64,000 nucleotides of DNA from Paraphysomonas bandaiensis (Eukaryota > Chrysophyceae), in the NCBI GenBank assembly GCA_965644295.1, contig CBFFRP010000199.1, forward strand, positions 248,001 to 312,000, in the 5' to 3' direction. Below, one piece after another: positions 38,401 through 49,547 of this stretch; the stretch's first letter is position 1; each line of letters begins with the position of its first letter. A program made the translations under genes and the position numbers. The notes beneath the pieces were generated by a model. The model did no database searches, was not told the DNA's origin, and was given only the letters and a program-made list of their open reading frames with translations.

Positions 38401-38588
38401 CGTAGTTTATCTTTTCATATCTGTACAGGAGTTGGGACATACAACACCCTTGCGGATAACTCTCTTGCTCTTCCCTCAATAGGTATTTGTTGACTAGTAT
38501 GTAAAGCGCATGTGATTATTATCATGTAGGGCTCGTTACTCCCCAGCGAGTGTGCATACCGTGTTACCTACACTCATACAATATGTAG
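35424..38588 (+). CDS. Class 3 lipase flanked by two FYVE-like zinc fingers
   Basis: Nineteen exons (35424-35898, 35954-36165, 36211-36256, 36301-36381, 36439-36478, 36524-36659, 36707-36792, 36848-36980, 37033-37200, 37256-37308, 37357-37411, 37454-37515, 37589-37703, 37759-37864, 37918-38081, 38130-38248, 38322-38383, 38429-38482, 38530-38588) give 741 residues. The N-terminal cysteine-rich domain (CQSCG...CIRCGIRVCSSC...C-x3-C) is FYVE-like. The central alpha/beta hydrolase has VIRGTQTSVDW, the nucleophile elbow GHSLG, and a late DDVVPRLS with a likely catalytic Asp. The C-terminus has HNCRSCGKVVCSIC...RVCIPCY, a FYVE-type finger lacking the full basic patch. I infer a lipase recruited to PI3P-containing endomembranes. 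The intron 37309-37356 uses a GC donor (GCAAGT). Confidence 0.88.
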
Positions 38589-39363
38589 TGACCGTTTACA
38601 AGGTCACGAGTAGGGGCTGCCAGTATGACTGTCCTTGTTGTACTTGTACACAGAGGGGTCAGTTTCCTGGAAATAACATACCTGACTGGTAGTGGACTCT
38701 CTCAGTTTCTACGGTATTGCAGTTATCTAGAGATCGATATGGTGTAAGTTTATTTTTAGGAGTGTAATGGTTAATAGTACCCACCTTGTTGCAAGTAGTA
38801 ATGTATTGCTTAGTTATTGTATGCTCTGGGAATTGAAATGTATGCTGATTAAACTTCAACGATAGTTTGGCAAGTTTGAATTTTAAACAGCTACACAGCT
38901 TCAATATTAGCCATTGAGATATGATGTTATTGTCACTTAAGACAAAATGAGTTGTTTCACGAATACAGCTTAGGTTTTAATTGTTTATATTTAGTTATAA
39001 AGACATGAGACAGCTGTTGAAAGAACAACTGCGCCCAAGAAAAAGTTTCCCACCTTTTCGGCCATTTTTCGTAATCTATCCTGTTGAGGTTGTCCTGCTG
39101 GCCAGTTTATACCTGGAGATTAGATTAAGAACTAATAGTGGCATTGAACGGATTTATATTGCTAAAAGAACTATTATTTGTGAAACTACACTAGAAAGTG
39201 GAAAGAGAATGCGAATACTTACCACAATAATATTAAGCTGTTTCAGCACGAAAACACCACAAAGCTTGCGTGGGTACAAGACGAGATAAAATGATGACGT
39301 AAGTTTGTTGGCGCACATTTATATACTCTATATTCACACAATTCATATACTGGCACTATTCTT
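38589..39363. other. Convergent intergenic region
   Basis: This is spacer between the 3' ends of the lipase gene and the glycosyltransferase gene. A 100-codon plus-strand frame (38981-39289) starts without ATG and shows no domain, so I do not call it. The rest is AT-rich with no visible structure. Confidence 0.45.
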
Positions 39364-40950
39364 CTAAGTATATGACAGTATATAATCTTTGAAAGTTTGC
39401 CGAAAGCCGACCACTTCCTCAGTGGCATTACCAGACTCTATTTTCACCTGGCGGACTGTGTTTTTCGCTCTTTGTGGTCGGCCATCCCACAAATGATGCA
39501 TAGCTACATTGACATGACTACAACGCATATCTCGTGCACCCCACTTACCTTGTAAAAAGTACTGGCCCTCTGGACCAGAAAATATCAAGCTATAAAATTG
39601 CTGATATGCACCCACTAAACTGTACAGTAGTCATTGCAATAGATACAAAAAGTCTACACACTTACGAATTATATAAATTTAAACTGATCCTGTTATTGAG
39701 ATGAAAAAGCGCCACAGGATGGTACAAATTATCAAACTCAGTGGACCCATTCAAGAAGATACGACTGATAGAAACAAGTATAAGGAAAACGCATGAAACA
39801 TACAATAAAACCTACTTTAGGGAAAGATGCGTCTCTTTGTACCCACAGTGAAACATTGTATTGCCGACGTCGATAGATAGACGCTGTGGGTGGCGAAGCA
39901 TATACCTTACAAACACTTGTTGGTCATCACGTATGACCAACATATCTTCGTACACATCCTCGAGAAAAAGTTTAACCTAATTTAAATATAAACAATACTC
40001 AGCGAAAAAAACATCGCAATCAAAACCTCTTTGGCTCGTCCTATAATGCATCCACTATTCAAAAAGCGCGCTGTGCCGGTTCCGAGCGTGCTATCCTTCA
40101 TTCCGAAACCATCTCCCCTATAGTAGTGCCACGGGCCTGTTGCAAAGTAGCATGATAAAGCATCTCATCGTCGCACACCTTACCTCCTGGCTCCGGATAA
40201 ATACCATACTCTGCGCACGCAACGATTGGGGTTGGGGCATTTTCAAAGGCCTGTGATGACACATTCAGATGCGCTATTCAGAAGAGTATTAGCTCATCAC
40301 CTTTCCTATTCGACGAATCGCAGGTGTCAGCACTACGTCATACGCGTCTATCATCATCAAAATATCATTATCTCTAATGCTGCTGTCTCCTAAGATGTGG
40401 TCTCTGTACCACACTATCTTCTGAGTGTAGTCCTTGTAAACTCTACCGAGTCCGATAACCTATATCGTAGATGAATGGCCAAAATACACACTACCTTCTA
40501 TAGCATACATTAATTTCCACACCAGACATATACGCCGTGAACTTGAGATTTTCTAACTCAGGTGTGCTCTCCGAAGCCACTGAATATATGTGCACCACGT
40601 GCTTTCCTTCTGCATCTCTATTGAGTCGAGACCGAGCGCTCAGCCAGTTAGAACGCTCACTAGAAACCAGCTTATACGGCGGCGATGAAACACCTCTTGC
40701 AAACCATTCGGCCGACTCGCGGACATAACCTAGCGTATTTATACATTAAACAATATTTGAACTAAATCTTCTTACCTAAGTCGAAATATATAGCATCAAT
40801 ATACGACGCGAGGGCAAGCATGATACTCTCTCGTAATTGCGTTCGTTCTTCGCTATCAAAACCAAAGTAGACACCCTGCAGACGTCTAACCAGCTCCAAT
40901 TTTTCCTGAACTGATACTTGAGAGCTGTGATACTTAAGCTTTCTTGCCAT
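39364..40950 (-). CDS. PLOD-type glycosyltransferase domain protein (lysyl-hydroxylase GT-like)
   Basis: Nine exons (40950-40776, 40729-40509, 40459-40301, 40250-40184, 40136-40027, 39976-39816, 39764-39666, 39619-39549, 39503-39364) give 400 residues. It matches the glucosyltransferase part of procollagen lysyl hydroxylases: VIGLGRVYKDYTQKI, ILMMIDAYDVVL (metal-binding DxD-like), EYGIYPEPG, RFLNSGCIIGRAKEV and DDQQVF in the same order. The 2-oxoglutarate oxygenase half found in animal PLODs is absent. Products are expected to glycosylate hydroxylysine or related acceptors in the ER/Golgi, but the annotated N-terminus has no signal peptide. An acceptor-like AATAG lies just before the ATG, so an upstream exon is possible. 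Confidence 0.82.
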
Positions 40951-41110
40951 CTATTGAAAAATCAAAACTTTTACTCAAAACAAAATTACGATGACCTCGA
41001 ATATTAATGACGAGGCTCTCTCAGCAATTCTCTCCGAAGACAACAGAATCAGATGCAGCAGAAGATCCACACCGTCGTAAAGTCTATTCGCAGAAGCCAG
41101 TCTAAAAACT
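40951..41110. other. Short spacer between tandem minus-strand genes
   Basis: The 160 bp between the stop of the 699-residue gene and the ATG of the glycosyltransferase gene contain a short minus-strand frame beginning MKFLDWLLRI (about 41117-41057) with a hydrophobic profile. I could not splice it convincingly to the downstream gene. Confidence 0.3.
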
Positions 41111-43210
41111 TCATCGATGACGGTCTAGATTAAATAGCACACGGTAAACATTTAATACTTCAAAACAACAGTACGGCACCTCCACGATCACTTCGTCGTT
41201 TGTATCAAAATCAGACCATTGTACTACTTCATCCGAGAAATGAATCTCATCGTAAGGTACTGATTGATGAATTGTATCCTCGTTGAAATTGAAGAAGCGC
41301 TTTATCTTGTCGATGCGTACCAACTCATGATGAGCACACATATATGCCTTTAAAGCAACTTCCACACCCTGACTTGAGTACGCAGAAATAGGATCCTCCC
41401 ATACAGCCCTAATCATGCGACGAACTTCCCCATGACTTCCTACAAAAGCCCTTGGGTTCGCCGGGCAAACTGCATACGGTGAAAACGTCGGACCACCGAC
41501 TGCGTCATCCATTGCCACCACAATAGGTGCAGTAAGTCTGAAGAAGGAGGATTCTCCTATCGCAATCTGTGGTATAACCCCATTGTCGCCATCATCAGGA
41601 AATGGAGTAGCAAGTAAAGAATCAAGGCCGATTAACACCATTACCAGATCTAGAGAGACAGACATATGGTCAATCCACTGTTCAGTTTCTAGAAGCGATT
41701 CCCGGATGTCTCCGTCCTCGACTGGAAGTACAACGAAGTGGCACCCGAGGTTGCAGTGCGGACACCGTTCTCGCCACTTTTGTAGCACTCTTGTAGCTGC
41801 ATTGACATCATCATCTCCAACAAAGACTAACACGGAGACATGAACGATCGATACTGGCAATGAGGGCACAGTGGTTGGTTCTGACCGACTGCGCATGTGG
41901 CTCTCCGCAACACTCCTACTGTCCAACAAAGAAGGGTGGCGCCACAAACGTAACACATCAGACAAAGACAAAATCGAGTCCCGGGTTCTAGCTATCGCGT
42001 TTGGCAATCTTATTGACGACAGAAACTCCAATAGTTCCGCTAGGTCCTTACGAGCTGATTCAGTTGTACATATATACTTTATGCTGCCTGGCGAACAAAC
42101 AACGCCAAGAGGAGATACGACTTCGTCCTCAAGAATATTTAAAAGGGTTAATATGTTACCAACTAACTCCCTCATTTCTACTCCCTCTCCAAACCAGTCC
42201 ATCCAACTAAATAAACACTTTTCAAAATAGCGGCTCCAAGAGAGGTGGTTGTCGGCGCGAGCTAAAGATGTAAGCATTTCATTCAGTACACCGTGATCAG
42301 GGCGCGATGCATGTACTAGCTTTGGAATCCACATCGATCTAACTTCTAATGAAGCCTTGATATCATAAACATTATGATAGGCAACTAAAATTGAAAGCAG
42401 CTCCTCCACATGTGTCTCCCACGTGGTAAAGCACTTGCTGCGTTCCCCAACGCAAGGAAGACCCAGCATTGTCGCGAAGATAAGTGGAATCTGTCCTCCA
42501 CGCGCAAACAACTTCAAGACGTCCTCAATACAGAGCAGTGAATGTTGTGTGATATTAACCTGGTGAGTAGTCAGTCCAGATACCATACGCACAGAACAAG
42601 GACTGACGTTGGAATGAGAAATGGTATTCCTTTCACGATATCCCTGATGTACGATTACAGCATCAATTCCACATGCATTCAGCCAGTATCGAAGAGACCC
42701 ACTTGCAACACGAGACTGACTAACAAGAGTAAACACCTGCTCCGACTGCAGAGACACTAAAGTCTGCGTCATACTCACGCAAATGGACTGCTGATATGGC
42801 ATTTCCCATTCTCCAACATCCAATGGGCTAATAACAAGTGGACTGATCGTCATTGGATGATAAAATGTTGACACACTCGTGCAGTTTAGTTCGCTAAAAT
42901 GTCCCTTATAAGAAGTAGTACTAAATGCCATGAATGGATATTCATCGACTCGCCCTATGCACATATATAGTGCATGACTGGACACACTGGACCTGAATGT
43001 ACCCTGCAATCTATCATATGTTACCAGTGTACGGTCATTACTCTGATATTTCGAGTCACATATATCCAATACATCATGATAGGAACATATGGTTGTTCTG
43101 TTATCGGATGGAAGCCGATAGAAGTGGAGGTTAGATCGCTGTATCTGTTCGATATGTATATGAGTCAATAAATACAAAGAAGTCGCAAAGGATATCGCTA
43201 TGAATCCCAT
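41111..43210 (-). CDS. Intronless secretory/type II membrane protein of unknown family (699 aa)
   Basis: The frame runs from ATG (43210-43208) to TGA (41113-41111). The N-terminal 15-20 residues (MGFIAISFATSLYLLTH) form a signal anchor, so entry into the secretory pathway is likely. The middle is helical without recognised motifs. The C-terminal third has alternating hydrophobic strands (VSIVHVSVLVFVGDDDV; LDLVMVLIGLDSLL; APIVVAMDD), reminiscent of a nucleotide-sugar Rossmann fold with a possible DxD (GDDDV). With the PLOD-type enzyme directly downstream, a glycosylation role is an inference only. It has no introns, unlike its neighbour with eight. Confidence 0.65.
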   Translation of the reverse strand: MGFIAISFATSLYLLTHIHIEQIQRSNLHFYRLPSDNRTTICSYHDVLDICDSKYQSNDRTLVTYDRLQGTFRSSVSSHALYMCIGRVDEYPFMAFSTTSYKGHFSELNCTSVSTFYHPMTISPLVISPLDVGEWEMPYQQSICVSMTQTLVSLQSEQVFTLVSQSRVASGSLRYWLNACGIDAVIVHQGYRERNTISHSNVSPCSVRMVSGLTTHQVNITQHSLLCIEDVLKLFARGGQIPLIFATMLGLPCVGERSKCFTTWETHVEELLSILVAYHNVYDIKASLEVRSMWIPKLVHASRPDHGVLNEMLTSLARADNHLSWSRYFEKCLFSWMDWFGEGVEMRELVGNILTLLNILEDEVVSPLGVVCSPGSIKYICTTESARKDLAELLEFLSSIRLPNAIARTRDSILSLSDVLRLWRHPSLLDSRSVAESHMRSRSEPTTVPSLPVSIVHVSVLVFVGDDDVNAATRVLQKWRERCPHCNLGCHFVVLPVEDGDIRESLLETEQWIDHMSVSLDLVMVLIGLDSLLATPFPDDGDNGVIPQIAIGESSFFRLTAPIVVAMDDAVGGPTFSPYAVCPANPRAFVGSHGEVRRMIRAVWEDPISAYSSQGVEVALKAYMCAHHELVRIDKIKRFFNFNEDTIHQSVPYDEIHFSDEVVQWSDFDTNDEVIVEVPYCCFEVLNVYRVLFNLDRHR

Positions 43211-44684
43211 GAGGGATAAGGGGAATAAGAGGGAAGGGTTACAAGTGAAGAGGAATAGAAGATATGAACATAAGTGAGTTAGAGAGCATTGTTACCATTG
43301 TTGTTAAGTAACATGCATATACATACACATCCTCCTGCTGTACATATACCAACATATGCCTACATTATATAGACTGGATACAGAGCTGTATACTCTGTAT
43401 ATTGTCCCCACATATACACAGGGAGATCTAGAGGTATACCGTATACTGCTGGCTGTATATAAGTACTGCTGTGTGGTGGTGTATGTACTAGCTACGCATA
43501 TCTGTATGGTGGATATCTATGTGATCGTGACCGGATGGATGATCCTACTTTAGAATATACTGAATGAGATGCTGACAATGCAAATCCATTCAAGCGGATT
43601 GCAGAGCATGAACAGTAACTCTTTATTGACTTCTGCCGCTTGAACCTTACCCCCGGCCTAGTGCCATATTATAGTTATGACGCACTAACCTCATTACAGT
43701 GTAAGGAGAGATTAGTAGCTATTTACCAGCCGCTTTGAAGGATGATAAGGTGAAGTATATAGTGTATATGGATTATGTCTTGTTTCTAATTATAATTTCT
43801 GAATGTATGTAGTGCTTTGCTATATTGGGGTTGGAGTATTCCTACACATTAGACCTTGAGTCTGTTATACAATTGATACTTTGGACTTACAAGGCTGAAT
43901 TCAGGTTAAAGGCTCTGGTTTATAAAATAATGAGCAACATCAATTGTCAATATAATCCAGCCTTCCTAGCGTCTTGGTGAAACGATATGGTATTGTAAGG
44001 TTTATGATTTTTGTTGCATGCTTGTCATAGTCAGTAGCATTATGTGCTATTTATTGCGTTATTAGAACCAATTCATGTTATCTTTCATACATAGCGACAT
44101 GTTCTGTTGCTAAATTGGTTCATGGTGCAGATGGTGCGATATGTGATAAGTTCTAGCATATTTGCTTGTAGCGTTGTAACCATCCCTTATTTGTAACGTT
44201 TCTTGATGCCGTTGGTATTCGGTATTCTAAACAAACTTATATTCCTTAGTGTACATTAGATTTTATAGTTTCTTTGTTTCCCTGGGTAGTATATTCACTT
44301 AGTAACACTTACTTCTATTCACTGAGTAACACTTACTATATATATAGATTTATTTCCTATTCGGAAATAAAATCTGAATCACGAGCTTCTGCTACATCAA
44401 GCTATAAATAAGTACAACTGAAATGATTTAGTATTTTACAGGTATGGTGATTTTTAACTTGTCATGCTTACTCTACATCATCGCCACGAGCTTTTCCAAC
44501 AGACAAAACAACGAAACAAGCAATATAACCTTAACTGTAGAACAGCTGCAGCTGTCATATTTCCGCAAGATATACAATAAAATAAACTAACTTTCATATA
44601 CAATTTTCGAAAAGAATAGCAACTAAAGATATATTTACAGATGGCAGTTTGACTACATAATATACGGAAAAATATCACGGGTGC
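43211..44684. promoter_or_regulatory. 5' spacer and intergenic region
   Basis: 43320-43550, upstream of the 699-residue gene, is rich in TACTGCTG and GTATAC words (for example GGTATACCGTATACTGCTGG near 43431). 43560-44680 shows nothing I can identify; a 66-codon minus frame at 44478-44678 is unsupported. Confidence 0.4.
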
Positions 44685-45092
44685 CTACAGATCCTGCCGC
44701 TCTAGCAGTGTATTAACAAACTCATTATTTCCCAGTACGGTAGAGCGAAAGGATTTCATCGCCCTGGCAATCATTACTGCGAGGAGGTGTTTACATACGG
44801 CTTCTCTTCCCAAGATCTTAAACTTATCACAAAAACTTCGGCACGGACAGTAACGATATACAACACGATACATCGTCTCTCCACCTTTCACTAGCCAGAA
44901 ATGTCGTGATGTTGAAAAATTTTGAACTCTAGTTACACCTTTATTGTCAACTAAACCAATGGCGCGTTCAAGTAATGCAGTATCCGCCACAATAAATGAG
45001 AATATTGATAAAGCTTCTACAATATCACTATCTGATTTATTTTCTAATGAACTAACAACATATTCAAGATCAGAATATACAACTTTCTCCAT
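44685..45092 (-). CDS. ZSWIM7: ZSWIM7/SWS1-like SWIM zinc-finger protein
   Basis: The single exon encodes 135 residues; I take the ATG at 45092, since the frame opens upstream only with TTG. The SWIM pattern C-x-C...C-x-H is present as YCPCRSFC and AVCKHLLAV. The surrounding sequence (AIGLVDNKGVTRV before it, ARAM and LLE after) follows human SWS1 in order and length (140 aa). SWS1 pairs with a RAD51 paralogue in the Shu complex and promotes RAD51 filament assembly in homologous recombination. It is head-to-head with the TMEM107-like gene. Confidence 0.82.
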   Translation of the reverse strand: MEKVVYSDLEYVVSSLENKSDSDIVEALSIFSFIVADTALLERAIGLVDNKGVTRVQNFSTSRHFWLVKGGETMYRVVYRYCPCRSFCDKFKILGREAVCKHLLAVMIARAMKSFRSTVLGNNEFVNTLLERQDL

Positions 45093-45532
45093 GAACAATG
45101 TTCATTCAGAGGTATGTCTCCAATGTAACTTACAGGACACAGTGTTTCAACTACTCAAGCATGAAGCAAGTCTCACATATATATATATATATAGCTATAT
45201 ACAGCAGCATACAGCAGAAGTATGATATAAAGAGTAGTAGTACTGTATACTATACCGTATACTCCTGTATATCACATTGATATATGGCCCCGTATTATTT
45301 GTGCTGGGTGGCCGTATACGGCGGTCTACATACTCTCCTACACTGGTGTATATATACAGGCATATCAACATATAAATTTTGAATGTTGTTGTATTAAACC
45401 TTCCTGGAGATATATACCATAACCAGACAAGCAAGAAGCTTCCAGCGTTAAGTATAGAGTATATAGAGAACATATATTCGTTTGACATTCTGCACTGGGA
45501 GGTTTCTAGAGCCCGTACAACGCAAAGGCACG
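45093..45532. promoter_or_regulatory. Shared 5' spacer of ZSWIM7-like and TMEM107-like genes
   Basis: The 440 bp contain a TA repeat (45179-45193), two ACAGCAG words (45201-45215), GTATACTATACCGTATAC (about 45244) and CCGTATACGGCGG (about 45312). The last two are palindromic-like and recur in other 5' spacers. I infer a bidirectional promoter. Confidence 0.4.
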
Positions 45533-46043
45533 ATGTCGCAGAGTATGGAAGCGACGAACTTCGAATCCCTTAGAATTTTTATGTTACTGTTGCATTTTGT
45601 ATGTACAGTACCATTGTATTGGACACAAGTAGATTCCGTACAAGTTACAACAGAAAGTGTTAACACAAGAGAAGAATATGGATATAATTATACGATATTG
45701 ATATCTTTTTCACTGTTTTGTATGCTCATCGAAGCTGTCGTTTTGAGTTTCTATTTACACACGATTAATCTTTTATATTGTATACATGTTATGCTTGATT
45801 GTATTGGTATTTTTTTTGCGTTATGGATTTCTCTGGATGGATTGGCGTGGCAAACATACATTGTGATTTCCACAGTTTGTGTGTAAGTAGGCTTGCGACA
45901 GCTTTGCTTGTATTTATGTTTGATGTAGGATCCTTCCGGCTTGTGTGGATATTGTGATCTCATTGCTCAGTGTCACACGCGGTGTTAAGGTTCGTTTCAA
46001 GCAGCCGCGTTATATACAAGGAAATCGATGTTGGCCATATTAA
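45533..46043 (+). CDS. TMEM107: TMEM107-like transition-zone membrane protein
   Basis: Two exons (45533-45882, 45929-46043; 46-nt intron) give 154 residues. Four hydrophobic segments with short loops match TMEM107 in size and layout: an N-terminal segment ending LYWTQ, an EEYGYNY loop, two central segments, and the last segment ILPACVDIVISLLSV. TMEM107 is part of the MKS module of the ciliary transition zone and gates membrane protein entry. Its presence indicates that the organism builds cilia or flagella. I chose the ATG at 45533; the frame is open further upstream without ATG. Confidence 0.8.
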
Positions 46044-47516
46044 TACTATTATGTATGTTAGGTGTTGTATTTCCTCACTATTTGATAATTCTAGCAGTTA
46101 ATCTATGTTCACCTCACTTCTTATTGCCACTATTTTATTTAATATGTTGGGAATGAAAAATATTGGCATACATAGTAGATAACATAGTAGATAATTGGGT
46201 TGAATAACACCTGCTAATGTGCTGTAGATTATACTATAGATTATAGATAACTAGACTGTAGTAAATTCGACAGTAGTGATATATCCTATAGGGTATTCAG
46301 GTATTCAACATAGGGGAGATGAGGTAGGTTTCTGAGTGAGATGAAGTAGCTGCATGACAAGCAATACCCTATTATCCTCCTATTAGTGCATATTCTGAAT
46401 TCTGAACGTGTTTCTTCCAAAGGGAATTTGATTCGAAATACATATTGTATTTTTGTAATTTGTACTACTAGCTTCAAAGTTTAAGAAAAGATCTGTCGTC
46501 TTTAAGTTGGACAAACAAATAAGACCAAGTGAAGCAATTGACGTCATCTATCGGTCACAACTCTTCCCAATGCCTGTGAGTCTATGCAAATGTTCCTGTG
46601 TCTCATATATCATACGAATCAGTAAGCACTCTGTCAAGCAGAATTACATATGCAGTTTAAAGGGAGGCTTCATTAAGGAATGTTTTAATCGGTATATTCA
46701 TTTTAATATTCATTGTAATCCAGCTGTTGTGCGACTGATACACTCATTTCTTAAGCACACATACCACGTGCCCAGCCACAGGGGATTCATGCAAGATTGT
46801 TACTCCATATATAACTAGATTTTAAAAATTAGCAGATTCGTTTGCTTATCCACATTCAAAACCACGCGTAACTGCTTCGAATTACATCTGGAAGCATACC
46901 ATCGCATTTTTGTGTCCTGTCTTTGGCTACGGGTTCATTGCTGGGGTATATATACTTCGAGAAGTGTTTAGACACCGCTTATTTGCCCACGCGTGCAGCA
47001 GTCAACCGTATCAGTTTGAAAATCAATATAATCTAAAGCTCAGTGGTAGTAACCCTCTTTAGACTGCTGACCCTAACCATAAACGACAACTCATCTTCGT
47101 AACCCCCCCGCTCGAGAAGAATCTTGAGTGGCTTACTATTCACAGTAGTTCAAATTGGGAAGGGGGGATGCAGGGAGATCATACTGCTTTCACAGGCCCA
47201 CCACAAGATACTCACCGACAGCACAGTACCAGGTTGCCTTAGATAAAAACCCGAACTTTCTGGTATAATAATTATTTATTTTTCCAATAAATATCCAGTT
47301 TTATTATATTTAGTTCTAAATTCATATATATTTAGATTTTTCTGTTCCATTTTACTGTATTTCCTATAGCTAAAACCGCAAGAAAGGTTCAGGAACAGGA
47401 ATGAATATGCATATCTAGATATTGTTAAGTATGATGCTGTGGTATGTGTATCTTTCCATACAATACAATCAGTCTATATATATCCTATATAACCCCCACT
47501 ATTATATATATCAATC
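46044..47516. other. Intergenic region
   Basis: This 1.5 kb holds no supported gene. A 103-codon frame (46507-46818) starts at a non-ATG codon, is Cys/His/Ile-rich and matches nothing I know. 47040-47240 is less AT-rich and could be old mobile-element debris, but no motif identifies it. Confidence 0.4.
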
Positions 47517-48827
47517 ATGACAGAGACAACTACATCTCAAGATGGTCAAGCCAATACCTTTAAAACACAGATTGATTGGCGTAATCTGACAGCTGCTGAT
47601 AGCTCTCAAGTGTTTCAGTACTCTCATAGTTTAGGGCCACGAGACACTGCAAACAACAAAACATTTATAATGCCTCTAGATATGAGTGATGTAAAGAATA
47701 TTATTCGATTACATCGTACTATGTATCCAAGTATATTAATAGATGATGATGATGATTGTCCTCTTGCGCCTGAGGAAATGAAAGATATTATCAATGATCT
47801 TACTAACAGAATTGATACCTTTTTAAAAGGCTTAGTGGAGGAGGAGTCAGGCCAGGGATGGTTTTTAAAAACTAACAGACATTCATGCAAAGACTCCCCT
47901 CTGGATCACCCAACCGATAGTGACTTACACAGATATGCAATGGAATTGAGGAATCATCCTGTCCCATCGGAGGATATTGACATTGATTCTATCGATTTTG
48001 CACCATGCTTTGAGGCAATGTGCGTCTCTCGTATAAAAAGTACGGTAATGAAGTCTGGAGAAGATGTCATGAGTCTACTTTTACGCTCCAAACGAATTCA
48101 TGATGATTGCACAATACAGGTCAAACTCTGTCCTACACCATGGGACTTTTACTTAGCATTTACTGCTTTTAGAAATTCTATGGCTAGTCACCCTCTACAT
48201 GAGTTCAGGTGTTATGTTGTTGCTCGGAAGTTGCGGTGCATAGTTCAGTACTCTTATCTGATTGAGTGCCCAATTAGTCCGGTGTCGATGCCACATGCTG
48301 TGGCTCAAATGGCTGTGGTAGTACAGGAATACATGAAGAGTCTACCGGTGGGAGTAGCTGACGTTGCATTAGATTTACAATGTGTGCCACTGACAGAAGA
48401 TGGGGAAGAGTGGGGGGCGAATGTTATAGAGGCTAACCCTCTCGGACCTGGTACCGTATGGGGACTTGTGAATTGGGACCAAGATAGCCCATGGATTCTC
48501 CAAGATGCTGTCACGACTCCACCTTTCCCTGTAAGAGTGGAGGATACACAAGGCGGGGAGCGAAAGATAGAATGGTACACATACACAAATATCTCCACAG
48601 ACTCACTTGTGAGAATTGAAGATGTTAGAAACAGCGAGGCAGCTAATGTCGATATCGTGGTCATGTATACATCTCGACACCCTAAAGGTTTATCTCTAGG
48701 AGCCCTGGCACATGTACCTCCCGACTACATGCTTATTATATGGGAGCAATGGGGTATTGATAAACGTCAATCTATAGTACGTTCTGAGAAAACTATTGAA
48801 TCTCGACCTCAGTGTGTATTATCGTAA
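47517..48827 (+). CDS. CDC123/D123-family ATP-grasp protein
   Basis: This is an intronless frame of 436 residues. Segments typical of D123 proteins appear in order: GWFLKTNRHSCKD, a late EFRCYVVARKLRCIVQ, DVALDLQ, and NVIEANPLGPGTVWGLVNWD, which carries the acidic/Asn metal-binding residues of the ATP-grasp fold. CDC123 promotes assembly of the eIF2 translation initiation complex in yeast and animals. This copy is longer at the C-terminus and divergent, so it may be a paralogue with another substrate. Confidence 0.75.
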   Translation: MTETTTSQDGQANTFKTQIDWRNLTAADSSQVFQYSHSLGPRDTANNKTFIMPLDMSDVKNIIRLHRTMYPSILIDDDDDCPLAPEEMKDIINDLTNRIDTFLKGLVEEESGQGWFLKTNRHSCKDSPLDHPTDSDLHRYAMELRNHPVPSEDIDIDSIDFAPCFEAMCVSRIKSTVMKSGEDVMSLLLRSKRIHDDCTIQVKLCPTPWDFYLAFTAFRNSMASHPLHEFRCYVVARKLRCIVQYSYLIECPISPVSMPHAVAQMAVVVQEYMKSLPVGVADVALDLQCVPLTEDGEEWGANVIEANPLGPGTVWGLVNWDQDSPWILQDAVTTPPFPVRVEDTQGGERKIEWYTYTNISTDSLVRIEDVRNSEAANVDIVVMYTSRHPKGLSLGALAHVPPDYMLIIWEQWGIDKRQSIVRSEKTIESRPQCVLS

Positions 48828-49547
48828 CTCTGTGGATATGTGAATATTTACTAAATATTAGTAAACTATTTTGTCATATTATAGTTCACACGTGTATCAA
48901 TACGAGTTTATTTTGCTCATCGTTTTGTCATTACCAATCGTCAAAATATTATAGTTATGCACCTATTTCGACGACCAATATATGGTACTCTGATTGTCAG
49001 CAATATAGACCCTCAAGTAACACCAATGTTTTATTCCTATCAATAGTCTATATCGTGGTCTCCCTAACAACAAAATGATAATCAAAGACACAACTATTTG
49101 AGTTTCACTATCAATATTCTACATATAACATATAACATACAAGTACGTCACCTTGTTAGCTTATATCGTGTATTGCACTGGGCTCAGAGATCACTGTACT
49201 ACAGGTAGTTCAGATATTCATGAAGTTTTAGACGAACTAAGCAGTATACAGTTGGCACAGCTTTCGGACAACAATCTTGCAACATTTACTGGAAATATAT
49301 TGATGTGGATACAGTTGTATTGTAGTAGTAAATTTCTGGGCAAATTTTAGAGATTCGTTCATAATTATTACCCATCGTGACACAGTAATGTAATATCTAA
49401 GGGTAGCACAAACCTTCGCTACAACACATTCTCCTGTCGTCACATAGAATACAATTCAACATCTTTGGGAATTAATGGGACTACTTGAATGTCGTACGCA
49501 CACGAAGTTATGTCGTAGACCAATATAAGCCCGTAGAATACGTATAC
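48828..49547. other. Convergent intergenic region
   Basis: This is spacer between the 3' ends of the CDC123-like gene and the acid phosphatase gene. It is AT-rich; no coding, repeat or RNA signal was recognised. Confidence 0.5.

Noticed and set aside
38981-39289. 102-codon frame between lipase and glycosyltransferase genes
   Set aside because: Starts at a non-ATG codon and has no recognisable family; it sits in a convergent 3' spacer.
40950-41111. Fusion of the 699-residue gene with the downstream PLOD-type glycosyltransferase
   Set aside because: The upstream frame ends at a clear stop and no GT-AG join across 40951-41130 keeps phase; kept as two genes.
45535-45570. TTCGAATCCC resembling a tRNA B box
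   Set aside because: It is inside the TMEM107-like coding exon and lacks an A box or cloverleaf.
46507-46818. 103-codon plus-strand frame
   Set aside because: No ATG start, no domain and no splice partner.
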